Source: Microbacterium sp. Leaf151 (lineage in GTDB: Bacteria > Actinomycetota > Actinomycetes > Actinomycetales > Microbacteriaceae). From it: DNA of 64,000 nucleotides. The notes under the pieces are model-generated. The model saw only the letters and a list, made by a program, of their open reading frames with translations. It was not told the DNA's origin and made no database searches. The position numbers and the translations under genes are program-made. Positions 8,844 through 17,176 of this stretch are shown in pieces. The DNA is taken from the NCBI RefSeq assembly GCF_001424225.1, contig NZ_LMOR01000004.1:124001-188000 (forward strand), read 5' to 3'. Every line of letters starts with the position of its first letter. Positions within the stretch are counted from its first letter, which is position 1.

Positions 8844-8963
8844 CGCCCGGCCGTCAGGCCCGCGATTGCGCGGGCGGCCCGGCCGTCAGGCCCGCTCGTC
8901 GCGGATGCGCCCGGCCGTCACGCCCGCGAGTGCGCGGGCGCGCCCGGCCGTCAGGCCCGCGAG
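8844..8963. repeat. 32-bp GC-rich tandem repeat, 4 copies, last copy spanning a stop codon
   Basis: CCCGGCCGTCA occurs at 8846, 8878, 8910 and 8943 (periods 32, 32, 33), followed by GGCCCGC or CGCCCGC, with spacers containing TCGTCGCG or GCGAGTGCGCGG. In the last copy, TCA at 8951-8953 is the complement of the TGA stop of the minus-strand shikimate dehydrogenase-like gene, so the array starts at the exact 3' end of that gene. Confidence 0.85.
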
Positions 8964-9772
8964 TGCGCTGACGCGCGCTGTACCTGGTCGGTGGTCGGGG
9001 TGACGCCGGTGTACCGCGCGAACTGGCCGGCGGCCTGCAGGGCGATCACTTCGGCTCCCGTGATCACCGCTTTACCCGCCGTGCGCGCGGCGCGGATGAG
9101 CGGCGTCTCGGCCGGGAAGGCCACGACGTCGAACACCGTCTCGGCCGCCGCGATGTGCTCCGGCGTGAAGGCGAGCGCGTCGGCATCCGGTCCGTCCATC
9201 CCGAGCGGCGTGACGTTCACGATGATGCGTGCGCCGGGTTCCGGGTCGTCGGCGACCCAGCTCGCCCCGTACGCCTCGGCGAGCGCCGTGCCCGCCGCGC
9301 CGTTTCGTGCCACCACCGTCAGGTCGGTGAACCCCGCGCCGTGGAAGGCGGCGACGACGGCCTTGGCCATTCCCCCCGAGCCGCGCACGAGGACGGATGA
9401 CGCGGGGTCGAGCCGGTGGCTCTCGATCAGGCTCGCGATGGCCTCGTAGTCGGTATTCGAGGCGGTGAGCACTCCGTCGTCGTTGACGATCGTGTTGATC
9501 GAGCCGATCGCCGCCGCCGATGGCTCGATGCGGTCGACGAGAGGGATCACCGCCTCTTTGAACGGCATCGACACGGAACAGCCCCGGATGCCGAGGGCCC
9601 GCACGCCACCGATCGCCGCCGCGATGTCGGTGGTGGTGAACGCTTTGTAGACGAAGTCGATGCCGAGCTCCGCGTACAGGAAGTTGTGGAAGCGCGTACC
9701 GATGTTCGACGGGCGACCCGACAGCGAGATGCAGAGGGCGGTGTCTTTGCTGAGCTCGGGCATGGGTCTCAT
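8951..9772 (-). CDS. Shikimate dehydrogenase-like NAD(P) oxidoreductase (HI0607/SdhL-type)
   Basis: This 273-aa protein has the N-terminal substrate domain (SLSGRPSNIGTRFHNFLYAE, then SVSMPFKEAVIP with the catalytic-position Lys) and the C-terminal Rossmann domain (VLVRGSGGMAKAVVAAF). NTDY is conserved. The FHNFLYAELGIDFVYKAF version of the N-terminus matches the SDH-like subgroup typified by Haemophilus HI0607, whose members are poor shikimate dehydrogenases, rather than biosynthetic AroE (SxSxSPxxHN). No aro genes are nearby. A TAGCAT -10-like box lies upstream on the minus strand. Met1 or Met4 could be the start. Confidence 0.85.
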   Translation of the reverse strand: MRPMPELSKDTALCISLSGRPSNIGTRFHNFLYAELGIDFVYKAFTTTDIAAAIGGVRALGIRGCSVSMPFKEAVIPLVDRIEPSAAAIGSINTIVNDDGVLTASNTDYEAIASLIESHRLDPASSVLVRGSGGMAKAVVAAFHGAGFTDLTVVARNGAAGTALAEAYGASWVADDPEPGARIIVNVTPLGMDGPDADALAFTPEHIAAAETVFDVVAFPAETPLIRAARTAGKAVITGAEVIALQAAGQFARYTGVTPTTDQVQRASAHSRA

Positions 9773-9967
9773 CTCGTCGCGCGGGCGGACCTCTCATGCT
9801 ACGGCGGGGGCAGGGCTGAACGGGATGCCGCAGACGCGGTGCCACGTCGTGGATTGCACGCGCCCCGCTCGCGCGCGCTGCCGCGGGGCCTCCCGGCACG
9901 ACGAAGGGCCGGAGCCTTGCGGCATCCGACCCTGTCGTGGTGAACCTCGCACGGAGGTTCGGGGCGA

Positions 9968-10075
9968 TTACGCTCCCCCGTTGATCACCGAAAGGTACGA
10001 CCCGAAGGGACGCTCGGTCTCGATGGCGGAGAAATCGTCGGCGATGCCCTCGTGAGGCGCATTCTCGTTCTTCAT
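9968..10075 (-). CDS. Candidate 35-aa small protein, family unknown
   Basis: ATG at 10075 opens a 35-codon frame ending in TAA at 9968. The N-terminus is acidic and polar (MKNENAPHEGIADDF) and the C-terminus is glycine-ending and hydrophobic (PFGSYLSVINGGA). A short inverted repeat GAACCTC...GAGGTTC follows the stop (9943-9961), consistent with a transcript end. No clear Shine-Dalgarno precedes the ATG. The leader-plus-core look is reminiscent of a precursor peptide, but no modification enzyme is adjacent, so no function is proposed. Confidence 0.4.
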   Translation of the reverse strand: MKNENAPHEGIADDFSAIETERPFGSYLSVINGGA

Positions 10076-10137
10076 TCACCGAGTGTCGCGCAGGGACCGT
10101 CGGAGGGCAGGGCTCTTGACACTGCCTAATATCTCGC

Positions 10138-10347
10138 CTAGCTAACTACTTGGGTCTCTAGGGTTTCGATGCGCTGCTCGAGGTATGCGATGTAGTCCGC
10201 CATGTACGACAGCTTCGCCTCGAGTCGGTCCAGCCGAGGACTGATGTGGCCCTGATTGAAGCTGAAGGGCACCTTGAGCGGGTTGTCGGCGTCGATCTTC
10301 GCGATCACGGCACGCAGCCGGTTCACGTCTCCGGGCTCGTTGGTCAT
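10138..10347 (-). CDS. Small helical protein, probable coiled coil
   Basis: This 69-aa protein reads MTNEPGDVNRLRAVIAKIDA, then a Pro/Phe-containing middle (NPLKVPFSFNQGHISPRLDR), then a heptad-like C-terminus (RLEAKLSYMADYIAYLEQRI). An alternative ATG at 10374 overlaps the stop of the YnfA gene (ATGA) and would add nine residues; that coupling argues for co-transcription either way. I do not recognise a family. The aromatic/leucine heptads suggest an oligomerising helix. Confidence 0.6.
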   Translation of the reverse strand: MTNEPGDVNRLRAVIAKIDADNPLKVPFSFNQGHISPRLDRLEAKLSYMADYIAYLEQRIETLETQVVS

Positions 10348-10370
10348 GCTCGCCAGCGTACGCTCGCGGC

Positions 10371-10715
10371 TCATTCGGCCGCAGGTGTTGACGGAGCGAG
10401 CATGATGATCCCCGCTCCCACGAGGGCGACCGCCGACCCGATGTAATCCCACATCGTGGGACGGAAGCCGTCGACCACGATCCCCCACGCCAGCGACCCC
10501 GCGACGAAGACGCCCCCGTACGCGGCGAGTACGCGCCCGAAGTGCGCGTCGGGCTGCAGAGCGGCGATGAACCCGTACGCACCGAGGGCCAGGATGCCGA
10601 GCAGCGCCAGCCACCACCCGCGGTTCTCGCGCACCGCCTGCCAGATCAACCACGCGCCGCCGATCTCGGCGACGGCGGCGAGCGCGAACAGGATGACGAT
10701 GCGGGCCGTGGTCAT
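10371..10715 (-). CDS. YnfA/UPF0060 family small membrane protein
   Basis: This 114-aa protein has four transmembrane helices and matches the YnfA family: [20 protein letters not shown] (helix 1 with the family AAxAEIxGxW motif), [38 protein letters not shown] and [18 protein letters not shown]. Family members resemble small multidrug resistance proteins in fold; transport of quaternary compounds has been proposed for some. The ATG at 10715 begins directly before helix 1. It shares a transcript with the downstream coiled-coil gene. Confidence 0.88.
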   Translation of the reverse strand: MTTARIVILFALAAVAEIGGAWLIWQAVRENRGWWLALLGILALGAYGFIAALQPDAHFGRVLAAYGGVFVAGSLAWGIVVDGFRPTMWDYIGSAVALVGAGIIMLAPSTPAAE

Positions 10716-10889
10716 TCCGCCATTATGCGGCGACGGGGTCTGCCCTCGTCGCGCGCGGTGCGCGGTCCACCGACCCCCGTGACGGGCCGCGGTCAGCTGC
10801 GTTACGACAGAACACACGGCGCGTGACGCTTGAGGAAAATTCGGCGGGGACCGACATTTTTTTGGCTAGATTTCGGACCGGAGGTGCTC

Positions 10890-11078
10890 ATGTCCCGACC
10901 CCGAACCGTGACACACACCTACACGCTGCAGGGCGGCTGGCAGAAGTCGTCTGAGGGCGCGTTGACCGCCGACCTCGCCGACGCCCTGCGCCGCAGGGGC
11001 GTGTCGATGGTGCGCGCTCGGCGCGGACTGTTCGACGTGCGCGAGGTCTCGCTGCTGAACGATCCCCCGCCGCGGTGA
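10890..11078 (+). CDS. Small basic hypothetical protein
   Basis: This 62-aa ORF starts at ATG 10890 behind a good ribosome-binding site (GGAGG, 7 bases upstream) and an unusually AT-rich stretch (10850-10875) that may hold its promoter. The product is basic: MSRPRTVTHTYTLQGGWQKS, then ADLADALRRRGVSMVRARRG, ending DVREVSLLNDPPPR. No family is recognised. It is divergent from the YnfA gene. Confidence 0.6.
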   Translation: MSRPRTVTHTYTLQGGWQKSSEGALTADLADALRRRGVSMVRARRGLFDVREVSLLNDPPPR

Positions 11079-11160
11079 CCCCTCCTCGATTCCCCGCCCG
11101 GATGAGGTGGCGCAACGCAACCGCCGGGCGACTCGGGCTCCGCTCTGACACTCTCGATGA

Positions 11161-12150
11161 GTGAAAGCTTTCCGATGCCGAGTGTGCGGCAACGACCTGT
11201 ACTTCGAGAACTCCGTCTGCCTGTCGTGTGGGACGGGCCTCGGCTACTCCCGGGACGAGGCGGACATCGTTCCGGTCGACGGCTACGGACGGTACGTGGA
11301 TGCCGCGGGGCTCGTCTGGCACGTGTGCCGCAACCTCAACCTGTCGGGGTGCACCTGGCTCGCGCGATTCCCGGGCGGTCAGTGCTCGGCCTGCGATCTG
11401 ACGCGGGTGCGTCCGAACGATGCGGATGCCAAAGGGCTCTCGCAGTTCCCGGTCGCCGAGCGCGCGAAGCGCTGGCTGCTCGTCGACCTCGACCGGCTCG
11501 GCTTCGCCGTGGTCGGGAAGGGCGAGGACCCGACGTACGGCCTCTGCTTCGACCTGCTGTCGAGCGTGGCCGAGAACGTCACGATCGGCCACGCCGACGG
11601 GGTGATCACGATGGATCTCGCCGAGAGCGACGACGCCTACCGCGTGCGTGTGCAGGAGCAGCTGGGCGAGCCCTATCGCACCATGCTCGGTCACTTCCGT
11701 CACGAAGTCGGTCACTACATGGAGTGGCGCCTGGTCGAGGGCACCGCCCGCATCGGCGAGGCGCGGCGCCTGTTCGGCGATGAGACCGCCGACTACCAGG
11801 CCGAGATCGACCGTCACTACTCTCAGGGGCCGCCGGCGAACTGGTGGGAGCGCTATATCTCCACCTACGCCACCATGCACCCCTACGAGGACTTCGCCGA
11901 GACGTGGGCGCACTTCCTGCACATGACCGACACCGTCGAGACAGCCCACATCTACGGTCTGGCGCGCACGGGCGGCATCCAGGACTCCCCCTCCTTCCGC
12001 ACATTCGTGACGGACACGTGGATACCGCTGTCCACCGCGCTCAACATGGTCAACCGGTCGATGGGCAAGGCAGACCTGTACCCCTTCGTCATCCCGGATC
12101 CGGTGCTCGACAAGCTCGACTTCGTCGCGTCGCTCCGGCCGGGGAGCTGA
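11161..12150 (+). CDS. Putative zinc-binding metallopeptidase with N-terminal zinc ribbon
   Basis: This 329-aa protein starts at GTG 11161. Residues 6-25 form a zinc ribbon (CRVCG ... CLSCG), and more Cys pairs follow (WHVCRN, SGCTW, QCSACD). The catalytic motif HEVGHYMEW is at 181-189 (HExxH-type) with a likely third ligand Glu in YEDFAETWAHF (~243-247). This arrangement fits the putative zinc-binding metallopeptidase family (Peptidase_Mx, DUF2248-like). Location is cytosolic, as there is no signal peptide. Substrate unknown. It stands alone, followed by a low-complexity stretch. Confidence 0.85.
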   Translation: MKAFRCRVCGNDLYFENSVCLSCGTGLGYSRDEADIVPVDGYGRYVDAAGLVWHVCRNLNLSGCTWLARFPGGQCSACDLTRVRPNDADAKGLSQFPVAERAKRWLLVDLDRLGFAVVGKGEDPTYGLCFDLLSSVAENVTIGHADGVITMDLAESDDAYRVRVQEQLGEPYRTMLGHFRHEVGHYMEWRLVEGTARIGEARRLFGDETADYQAEIDRHYSQGPPANWWERYISTYATMHPYEDFAETWAHFLHMTDTVETAHIYGLARTGGIQDSPSFRTFVTDTWIPLSTALNMVNRSMGKADLYPFVIPDPVLDKLDFVASLRPGS

Positions 12151-12152
12151 CG

Positions 12153-12330
12153 GCGGGGGTTGGGCTCCGGGGCTGAGGCTCGGGGGCTGAGGCGCGGGGA
12201 CTGAAACTCCGGGCCTGGGGCTCGGCGCTCGAGCCTCGGGCCTCGGGGACGGAGCGGAGGCTCGAAGCGCGGCGCCCGGGGCCAGGCGCTCGAATCTCGC
12301 CGCAGGAGACCCCAGACGCTCGGCCCCGGT
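12153..12330. repeat. Degenerate GC-rich low-complexity repeats
   Basis: The region is built from variants of GGGGCTGAGGCTCGGGG and GGCGCTCGAGCCTCGGG with periods of roughly 18-20 bp, heavily degenerate. It lies between the metallopeptidase stop and the GTG of the P-loop gene. The ORFs through it are repeat-driven. Confidence 0.6.
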
Positions 12331-12341
12331 AGTCTCGCGCC

Positions 12342-12878
12342 GTGCGCATCGTCGTTTCGGGGACCCACGCCAGCGGGAAGAGCACCCTCATCTCGGACTT
12401 CGCCCTCCGGCATCCGGGGTTCACCGTCCTCCCGGATCCGTTCGAGTTGCTCGACGACGCCTCGGACTCGCCCTCGGCGGCGATGTTCACCGCGCAGCTT
12501 CGACTGTCGGCCGACCGGCTGGCGGAGGAGACCGCGACGAACGTCATCGCCGAACGCGGACCCCTCGACTTCCTCGCCTACCTCCTCGCTCTCGCCGAGC
12601 TGTCGGGCCGCCCCCTCGACGACGGGATCCGCGAGCAGGTCATCGCACTCGTCGTCGCGGCGATGCGGACCGTCGACGTGCTGGTCGTCCTCCCGCTCAC
12701 CGCGCGGGATGCCATCCACGTCTCCGACGACGAGCACCTGGAGCTGCGCGAGACGATGAACGACGTGCTGCTCGACCTCATCGACGACCCCGACCTGGTC
12801 GGCGGGCATCTGCTCGTCCGCGAGATCACGGGAACGCCCGAGGAGCGGGTGGCGGCGGTCGAAGCGCTGCTGCGCTGA
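12342..12878 (+). CDS. P-loop ATPase / nucleoside-kinase-like protein
   Basis: This 178-aa protein begins at GTG 12342 and opens directly with the P-loop GTHASGKST (residues 7-15). VIAERGPLDFLAYLLALAE holds a DxA/DFL-type motif like that in deoxynucleoside-kinase and AAA_28 families. A mid-protein strand VDVLVVLPLTARD and a C-terminal GTPEERVAAVEALL complete an adenylate-kinase-like fold. It likely phosphorylates a small molecule or nucleotide; the substrate is unknown. Confidence 0.78.
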   Translation: MRIVVSGTHASGKSTLISDFALRHPGFTVLPDPFELLDDASDSPSAAMFTAQLRLSADRLAEETATNVIAERGPLDFLAYLLALAELSGRPLDDGIREQVIALVVAAMRTVDVLVVLPLTARDAIHVSDDEHLELRETMNDVLLDLIDDPDLVGGHLLVREITGTPEERVAAVEALLR

Positions 12879-13012
12879 TCCGGCGCGCTGGCGTTTCAAT
12901 CACGGCGGTGCGCACGGCACCCGCGGTGGCTGCGTCCGTCGAGCACCCTTTCACACAGGGCCGCCGAGCCCGTCGACACATCGCGCGACGGCACTCCGGT
13001 GCTATGAACGCG

Positions 13013-13804
13013 TCAGGGCAGGATGCTGTCGACGTATCCCCCGTCGACGCGCAATGCGCCACCGGTGGTGGCCGAAGCCAGCGGCGACGCCAGGTAGGCC
13101 ACCATGTTGGCGATCTCCTCCGGCTCGATGAGGCGGCGGATGAGCGACTGCGGTCGCGCGGTCTTCATGAACTCTCGCTGTGCTTCCTCCCACGGCAGCT
13201 CGCGATCGACGAGCTCATAGACGAAGTCCTCGACGCCCTCCGTGTGCGTCGGGCCGGCGACCACCGAGTTGACGGTGACACCGGTTCCGGCCGCCGCCTT
13301 CGCGAATCCGCGGGAGACCGCCAGCAGCGCGCTCTTGGATGCGCCGTAGTGGATCATCTCCTCGGGGATGACGACGGCGGAGTCGCTCGCGATGTTGAGC
13401 ACCCGCCCCCATCCGCGCTCCATCATGCCCGGCAACGTCAGGCGGATGAGGCGGGCGGCGGAGACGACGTTGGTGTCAAGGAAGCGATGCCACTCCGCGT
13501 CGTCGATGTCGAGCGCGGGGGTGGAACCGAAGATCCCGAGGTTGTTGACGAGCACGTCTATGCGCCCGACCTCCCGCACGAGCTGCTCGGCGCCCTCGGC
13601 GGTGGTGACGTCGGCGGCCACCCCTCGAACCCCCTCCCCGAGGTTCGACACGGCCTGCTCGACGCGCTGGACCGTGCGACCGTTGACGACGACGTCGGCC
13701 CCGGCCGCGTTCAGACTCCGCGCGATCGCCAGGCCGATCCCCTGCGTGGACCCGGTGACCACGGCGGTCTTGCCCGCCAGGTCGATGCTGATGGTCCTGC
13801 TCAT
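13013..13804 (-). CDS. Short-chain dehydrogenase/reductase
   Basis: This 263-aa protein has all classical SDR motifs: the cofactor loop TGSTQGIG (residues ~17-24), a DVT strand end, VNNLGIFG in the NNAG position, a catalytic Ser in IASDSAVV, and YGASK (Tyr-xxx-Lys). NGRTVQ after beta2 suggests NADP preference. ATG 13804 was chosen because the coenzyme domain starts at the usual distance; the open frame extends further but lacks SDR sequence. It is divergent from the lipoprotein gene. Substrate unknown. Confidence 0.88.
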   Translation of the reverse strand: MSRTISIDLAGKTAVVTGSTQGIGLAIARSLNAAGADVVVNGRTVQRVEQAVSNLGEGVRGVAADVTTAEGAEQLVREVGRIDVLVNNLGIFGSTPALDIDDAEWHRFLDTNVVSAARLIRLTLPGMMERGWGRVLNIASDSAVVIPEEMIHYGASKSALLAVSRGFAKAAAGTGVTVNSVVAGPTHTEGVEDFVYELVDRELPWEEAQREFMKTARPQSLIRRLIEPEEIANMVAYLASPLASATTGGALRVDGGYVDSILP

Positions 13805-13911
13805 CGTGTGCCCCTTCCGTGTGCTCACGACCGACGCTACTCTCGGTCCCGAACGGACGGAGGGGGATGACACCCCTCGTCTGCGAACAGGTGTTCGCCT
13901 ACGCTCGCGGC

Positions 13912-14286
13912 ATGAGGAAGATCGGTGGCATGGCGGCCGCGGTCCTGGCGGTCGGGATGCTCTCGGGGTGCGGCGCACTCCCCGTCCCGCCGTCGCGATC
14001 GGCCTCGGCGGCGCCGACACAGACGAGCTCGGTGACCGAAGACGTCCTCGCACAGGAATCCGCCTACTTCCGCGCCCTGCGCCAGCAATTGCCGCAGACC
14101 GATCTGTCCAACCCGGGCCTGTGGATCGACCTCGGCCAGGCGGTGTGCAAGGCGTTCGACGAGGGCCTCACTCCGAAAGAGGTCTTCGACTCGATCAAGG
14201 GCGGCGCGATCTCGGAGCCGGAGGCCAGCGCGGTCGTCGTGCTCTCCGGCATCCATCTCTGTCCGGAGTACGCGCCCGCGCCGTGA
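13912..14286 (+). CDS. DUF732-domain lipoprotein
   Basis: This 124-aa protein has a signal peptide MRKIGGMAAAVLAVGMLSGC with a lipobox (MLSGC) whose Cys20 would be lipidated. The mature part has a Ser/Thr/Pro linker and then a small helical domain (QESAYFRALRQQLPQ ... GQAVCKAFDEGL ... GIHLCPEY) that fits DUF732, a mycobacterial/actinobacterial exported domain with a conserved Cys pair. It would sit on the outer face of the membrane. Function is unknown. It is divergent from the SDR gene. Confidence 0.8.
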   Translation: MRKIGGMAAAVLAVGMLSGCGALPVPPSRSASAAPTQTSSVTEDVLAQESAYFRALRQQLPQTDLSNPGLWIDLGQAVCKAFDEGLTPKEVFDSIKGGAISEPEASAVVVLSGIHLCPEYAPAP

Positions 14287-14311
14287 GCGCGCGCTGACGC
14301 GTGATGCCACC

Positions 14312-14827
14312 GTGCACGACATGCAATCGGAGCGTCTCCGGCTTCGGCCCTGGGCCGAAGAGGATGCGGCCTTCCACCGCCGGCTGTGGGAGGAGCGCGA
14401 CCCGCGGGTCCCCGCCCGGCGGCGGATCAGCGCCGACGGTCACCCCACCCTGGCCGACATGCAGCAGTGGCTGCGCACGTACCGACCGGAGCCCGCGCCG
14501 GGTCTGTGCGTCGTGGAGCTTCGGGAATCCCGCATCCCCGTCGGATACTGCGGTCTCGTTGCGAACAGCGTCGGCACGCCCGAGGAGCCGGAACTGGCTT
14601 TCGAGTTCCTCCGCGCGTTCTGGGGTCGCGGCTACGCGACGGAGTCGTCGCGGCTGATCGTCGACCGGGCGGCTTCTCTCGGCTACGACCGCCTGGCTTC
14701 GACCGTGCGCGCCTGGAATGCCGCGTCGTTCCACGTGCTGGACAAACTCGGGTTCGTCGACACCGGGGAGCGGGAACGGGATGACGTTCACGGGGACTCG
14801 GTGCTCATGCGATTGGCGCTGAGGTGA
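14312..14827 (+). CDS. RimJ/RimL-type GNAT acetyltransferase
   Basis: This 171-aa protein has the RimJ/L layout: TERLRLRP-like start (SERLRLRPWAEEDAAFHRR), LAFEFLRAFWGRGYATESSR as acetyl-CoA-binding core (GRGYATE), and VRAWNAASFHVLDKLGFVDT near the end. Such enzymes acetylate N-terminal amines of proteins or small molecules. GTG 14312 gives the listed length; the ATG at 14321 is equally possible. It lies 25 bp after the lipoprotein gene and may be co-transcribed. Confidence 0.85.
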   Translation: MHDMQSERLRLRPWAEEDAAFHRRLWEERDPRVPARRRISADGHPTLADMQQWLRTYRPEPAPGLCVVELRESRIPVGYCGLVANSVGTPEEPELAFEFLRAFWGRGYATESSRLIVDRAASLGYDRLASTVRAWNAASFHVLDKLGFVDTGERERDDVHGDSVLMRLALR

Positions 14828-14902
14828 CGACGGACGGGTGGTTCCGTCTCTCTGCGCGGGGAGCCCGCCGCGCGGAGGTTCGGCAGACGGCGCGGGAGTA
14901 GC

Positions 14903-15370
14903 GTGGGAGGGGTGACGGAACCGCAGTGGCATCCCTCGGACGACGGCATCAACTTCCACACCCGCAAGTGGGTGAAGCCGGAAGACCTGAATGCGAACGG
15001 CACGCTGTTCGGCGGCAGCCTGCTGCGCTGGATCGACGAGGAAGCCGCGATCTACGCGATCATCCAGCTCGGCAATTACCGCGTGGTGACCAAGCTGATC
15101 TCCGAGATCAACTTCGAGGCATCCGCCCTGCAGGGCGACCTGATCGAGATGGGCCTGACCGCGACGAACTTCGGTCGCACGTCGCTCACGATGCGCGCCG
15201 TCGTGCGCAACATGATCACGCGCAAACGGATCCTCACGATCGAACGGCTGGTGTTCGTCAGCGTCGACGAGGACGGCCGCCCCACGCCCCACGGCTACAC
15301 CGACATCACCTTCGACCGTGACAGGATGCCGCACGAGCATCCCGCGACCGGGAGCATCTCCCTGGAGTGA
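14903..15370 (+). CDS. Hotdog-fold acyl-CoA thioesterase
   Basis: This 155-aa protein carries the YciA/BFIT-type motif NANGTLFGGSLLRWIDEEAA, in which the Asp of WIDEEA is the family's catalytic acid, followed by the long beta strands expected of the hotdog fold (EINFEASALQGDLIEMGLTA). It would hydrolyse acyl-CoA to free acid and CoA in the cytosol. GTG 14903 has a GGGAG ribosome-binding site five bases upstream; GTG 14912 is an alternative. No obvious pathway partner is adjacent. Confidence 0.85.
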   Translation: MGGVTEPQWHPSDDGINFHTRKWVKPEDLNANGTLFGGSLLRWIDEEAAIYAIIQLGNYRVVTKLISEINFEASALQGDLIEMGLTATNFGRTSLTMRAVVRNMITRKRILTIERLVFVSVDEDGRPTPHGYTDITFDRDRMPHEHPATGSISLE

Positions 15371-15459
15371 GGTCGGCGGTGACACGTCGCCGGTGAGGGA
15401 TCACGCCGAAGGGCCCGTCGCTCGGGCACCCGCACCGCGCACGGAGAGATGAGGGTCTC

Positions 15460-15759
15460 ATGACGCACACGATTCGAGTCGTGTACTGCACGCAATGCGC
15501 CTGGATGCTGCGCGCAGCGTGGATCGCGCAAGAGCTGCTGACGACGTTCCAGACCGAGCTCATGGGCGGCGGAGCGACGCTGGAGCCCGGCACCGGCGGG
15601 ATCTTCGAGGTGCACGCCGACGGGGAGCGCGTGTGGTCGCGAAAGAGTGACGGCGGCTTCCCCGACATCGTCGAGCTGAAACGCCGCGTGCGTGATCGCA
15701 TCGCTCCGGAGCGGGAGTTGGGTCATGCGGATCGGGCGGCGCGGAGGCTGGAGTCGTGA
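15460..15759 (+). CDS. SelT/SelW/SelH (Rdx) family protein with CxxC motif
   Basis: This 99-aa protein begins MTHTIRVVYCTQCAWMLRAA. The CTQC motif sits after beta1, where selenoproteins of the Rdx family have CxxU. The remainder (LLTTFQTEL, LEPGTGGIFEV, ERVWSRKSDGGFPDIVELKR) matches the family's thioredoxin-like fold. It is the cysteine version; no TGA codon occurs in frame. A redox role is inferred from the family. The gene is monocistronic by spacing. Confidence 0.85.
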   Translation: MTHTIRVVYCTQCAWMLRAAWIAQELLTTFQTELMGGGATLEPGTGGIFEVHADGERVWSRKSDGGFPDIVELKRRVRDRIAPERELGHADRAARRLES

Positions 15760-15844
15760 TTCGACCGTTTCGGAAATCGGCCACGGGAGTCGTATTCATC
15801 TCACCGAAATATGACCGGGAATAGGTCCCTATAGCATCGGCCTC

Positions 15845-17020
15845 ATGCCAGGCGCCGGAGCATTTCCCACCCCCGCTCGCAAGGGGTACCCGTTCCTCGA
15901 TGGCGTGCGAGGACTCGCCGCTCTGGCTGTGGTGATCTACCACACGTTCCTCTTCACCGGCCTGTCGAATCAGTCGGAGGAGCAACTGCCGATCATCTAC
16001 GTGATCGTCGGATGGGGATATCTGGGCGTACCCGTCTTCATCGTGCTCTCGGGATTCCTGCTGCGCTACTCGTGGCAGGCCGGAGCCAAACGCTACTTCC
16101 GCAGCCGCGCGCGCCGCATCCTCCCGCCCTACTACGCGGCCCTGGCCGTGTCACTCGCCCTGATCGCGTACGTCCCTCTGCTGCAGACGGAGGGCGGTAC
16201 CGATTGGGACAGCAAGATCCCCGTCACGATCCCCTCCGTGATCGCGCACCTGTTCCTGGTGCAGAACTTCTCCGGCGCGTGGGCTGTGAACATCAACGGG
16301 CCCATGTGGAGCATCGCCGTCGAATGGCAGATCTACTTCCTTCTCCCGCTCCTGCTGCTCCCCCTCCGGAAGCTCCTGCACCCGCTCGCGCTCGCGGCAC
16401 TGATGCTCACGGTCACGGTCATACCGCCCGTCGCCATCGGCGCGGGCACGGTGGCGCACCCGTGGCTGATCGGACTGTTCGCCGCCGGCATGGCGGCCGC
16501 CGAGTACGCACGCGGCGCCCACTACAAGGCCGTGCACGTCGGCGCAGCCCTCGCCTGGGTCGCGCTCGTGCTCGGCATCACCTCGCTCATCAAGAGCGAC
16601 GAGGTGTCGGGGCTCTGGTTCTCCGAGACCGTCGCCGGCGTCGTCGCCGCGATCGCCATCGCTCTCATGGCCCGCGCCTACAACGAGAACCGCGCACCTC
16701 GAGCGGTACTGCTGCTCGGCGCTAAGCCGCTCGAGTACGCGGGCTTCGTGTCGTACAGCGTGTACCTGCTGCACAGTCCCCTGCTCGCCCTCGGGAACCT
16801 CCTGCTGCTCCCCTTGGGGTTGCCCATCCTGGCGCAGTGGGTTGCCATGACGTTCGTGGTCGCACCACTGGCGATCGCCGCCTGCATCGGCTTCTTCTAC
16901 CTCGCGGAGAAGCCGTTCATCAATGACCGCCAGAAAGCGATCCAGCGGGAACTCCGGGCAGGGTCGCGGACGCCGACGGCTTCGAGCCAGCCGACAGCGA
17001 CAAGCCGACCTGCCGCGTGA
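15845..17020 (+). CDS. Membrane acyltransferase (acyltransferase-3 family)
   Basis: This 391-aa protein has about ten transmembrane segments and the family opening GVRGLAALAVVIYHTFLF, whose His is the conserved active-site residue. R-rich loop FRSRARRILPPYYAAL and MWSIAVEWQIYFLLPLLLLP (the WxxxxE-type motif) are also typical. Members O-acylate sugars, lipids or peptidoglycan at the membrane. A TAGCAT -10-like element ends seven bases before ATG 15845, suggesting a leaderless mRNA. The gene ends about 155 bp before the island's left boundary. Confidence 0.88.
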   Translation: MPGAGAFPTPARKGYPFLDGVRGLAALAVVIYHTFLFTGLSNQSEEQLPIIYVIVGWGYLGVPVFIVLSGFLLRYSWQAGAKRYFRSRARRILPPYYAALAVSLALIAYVPLLQTEGGTDWDSKIPVTIPSVIAHLFLVQNFSGAWAVNINGPMWSIAVEWQIYFLLPLLLLPLRKLLHPLALAALMLTVTVIPPVAIGAGTVAHPWLIGLFAAGMAAAEYARGAHYKAVHVGAALAWVALVLGITSLIKSDEVSGLWFSETVAGVVAAIAIALMARAYNENRAPRAVLLLGAKPLEYAGFVSYSVYLLHSPLLALGNLLLLPLGLPILAQWVAMTFVVAPLAIAACIGFFYLAEKPFINDRQKAIQRELRAGSRTPTASSQPTATSRPAA

Positions 17021-17118
17021 GTTGCGGGCGGGCCCCGTCAGCAGTCCCTGCAGTCGGTCGACGCGCCCCGGCTCACCCCGAGCGGCGACGGCCTGACGAC
17101 GCGTCTTCACAGCAAACG

Positions 17119-17168
17119 AAAGAGGCCCGGAACCCTGCATCTCTGCAAGGCCCCGAGCCTCTTCTCGA
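17119..17168 (-). terminator. Displaced terminator of the original tRNA-Pro gene
   Basis: On the minus strand, AAGAGGCTCGGGG is followed by a loop and CCGGGCCTCTT, an imperfect hairpin just beyond the 3' tRNA fragment. Before the island inserted, this would have followed tRNA-Pro directly. The tRNA now reads into a different terminator at 30012-30047. Confidence 0.6.
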
Positions 17169-17176
17169 CCTCTTCG

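Noticed and set aside
9968..10075. RiPP biosynthetic cluster
   Set aside because: The small ORF looks like a precursor, but the neighbours (a coiled-coil protein, YnfA and a dehydrogenase-like enzyme) include no cyclase, YcaO, radical SAM or lanthipeptide synthetase.
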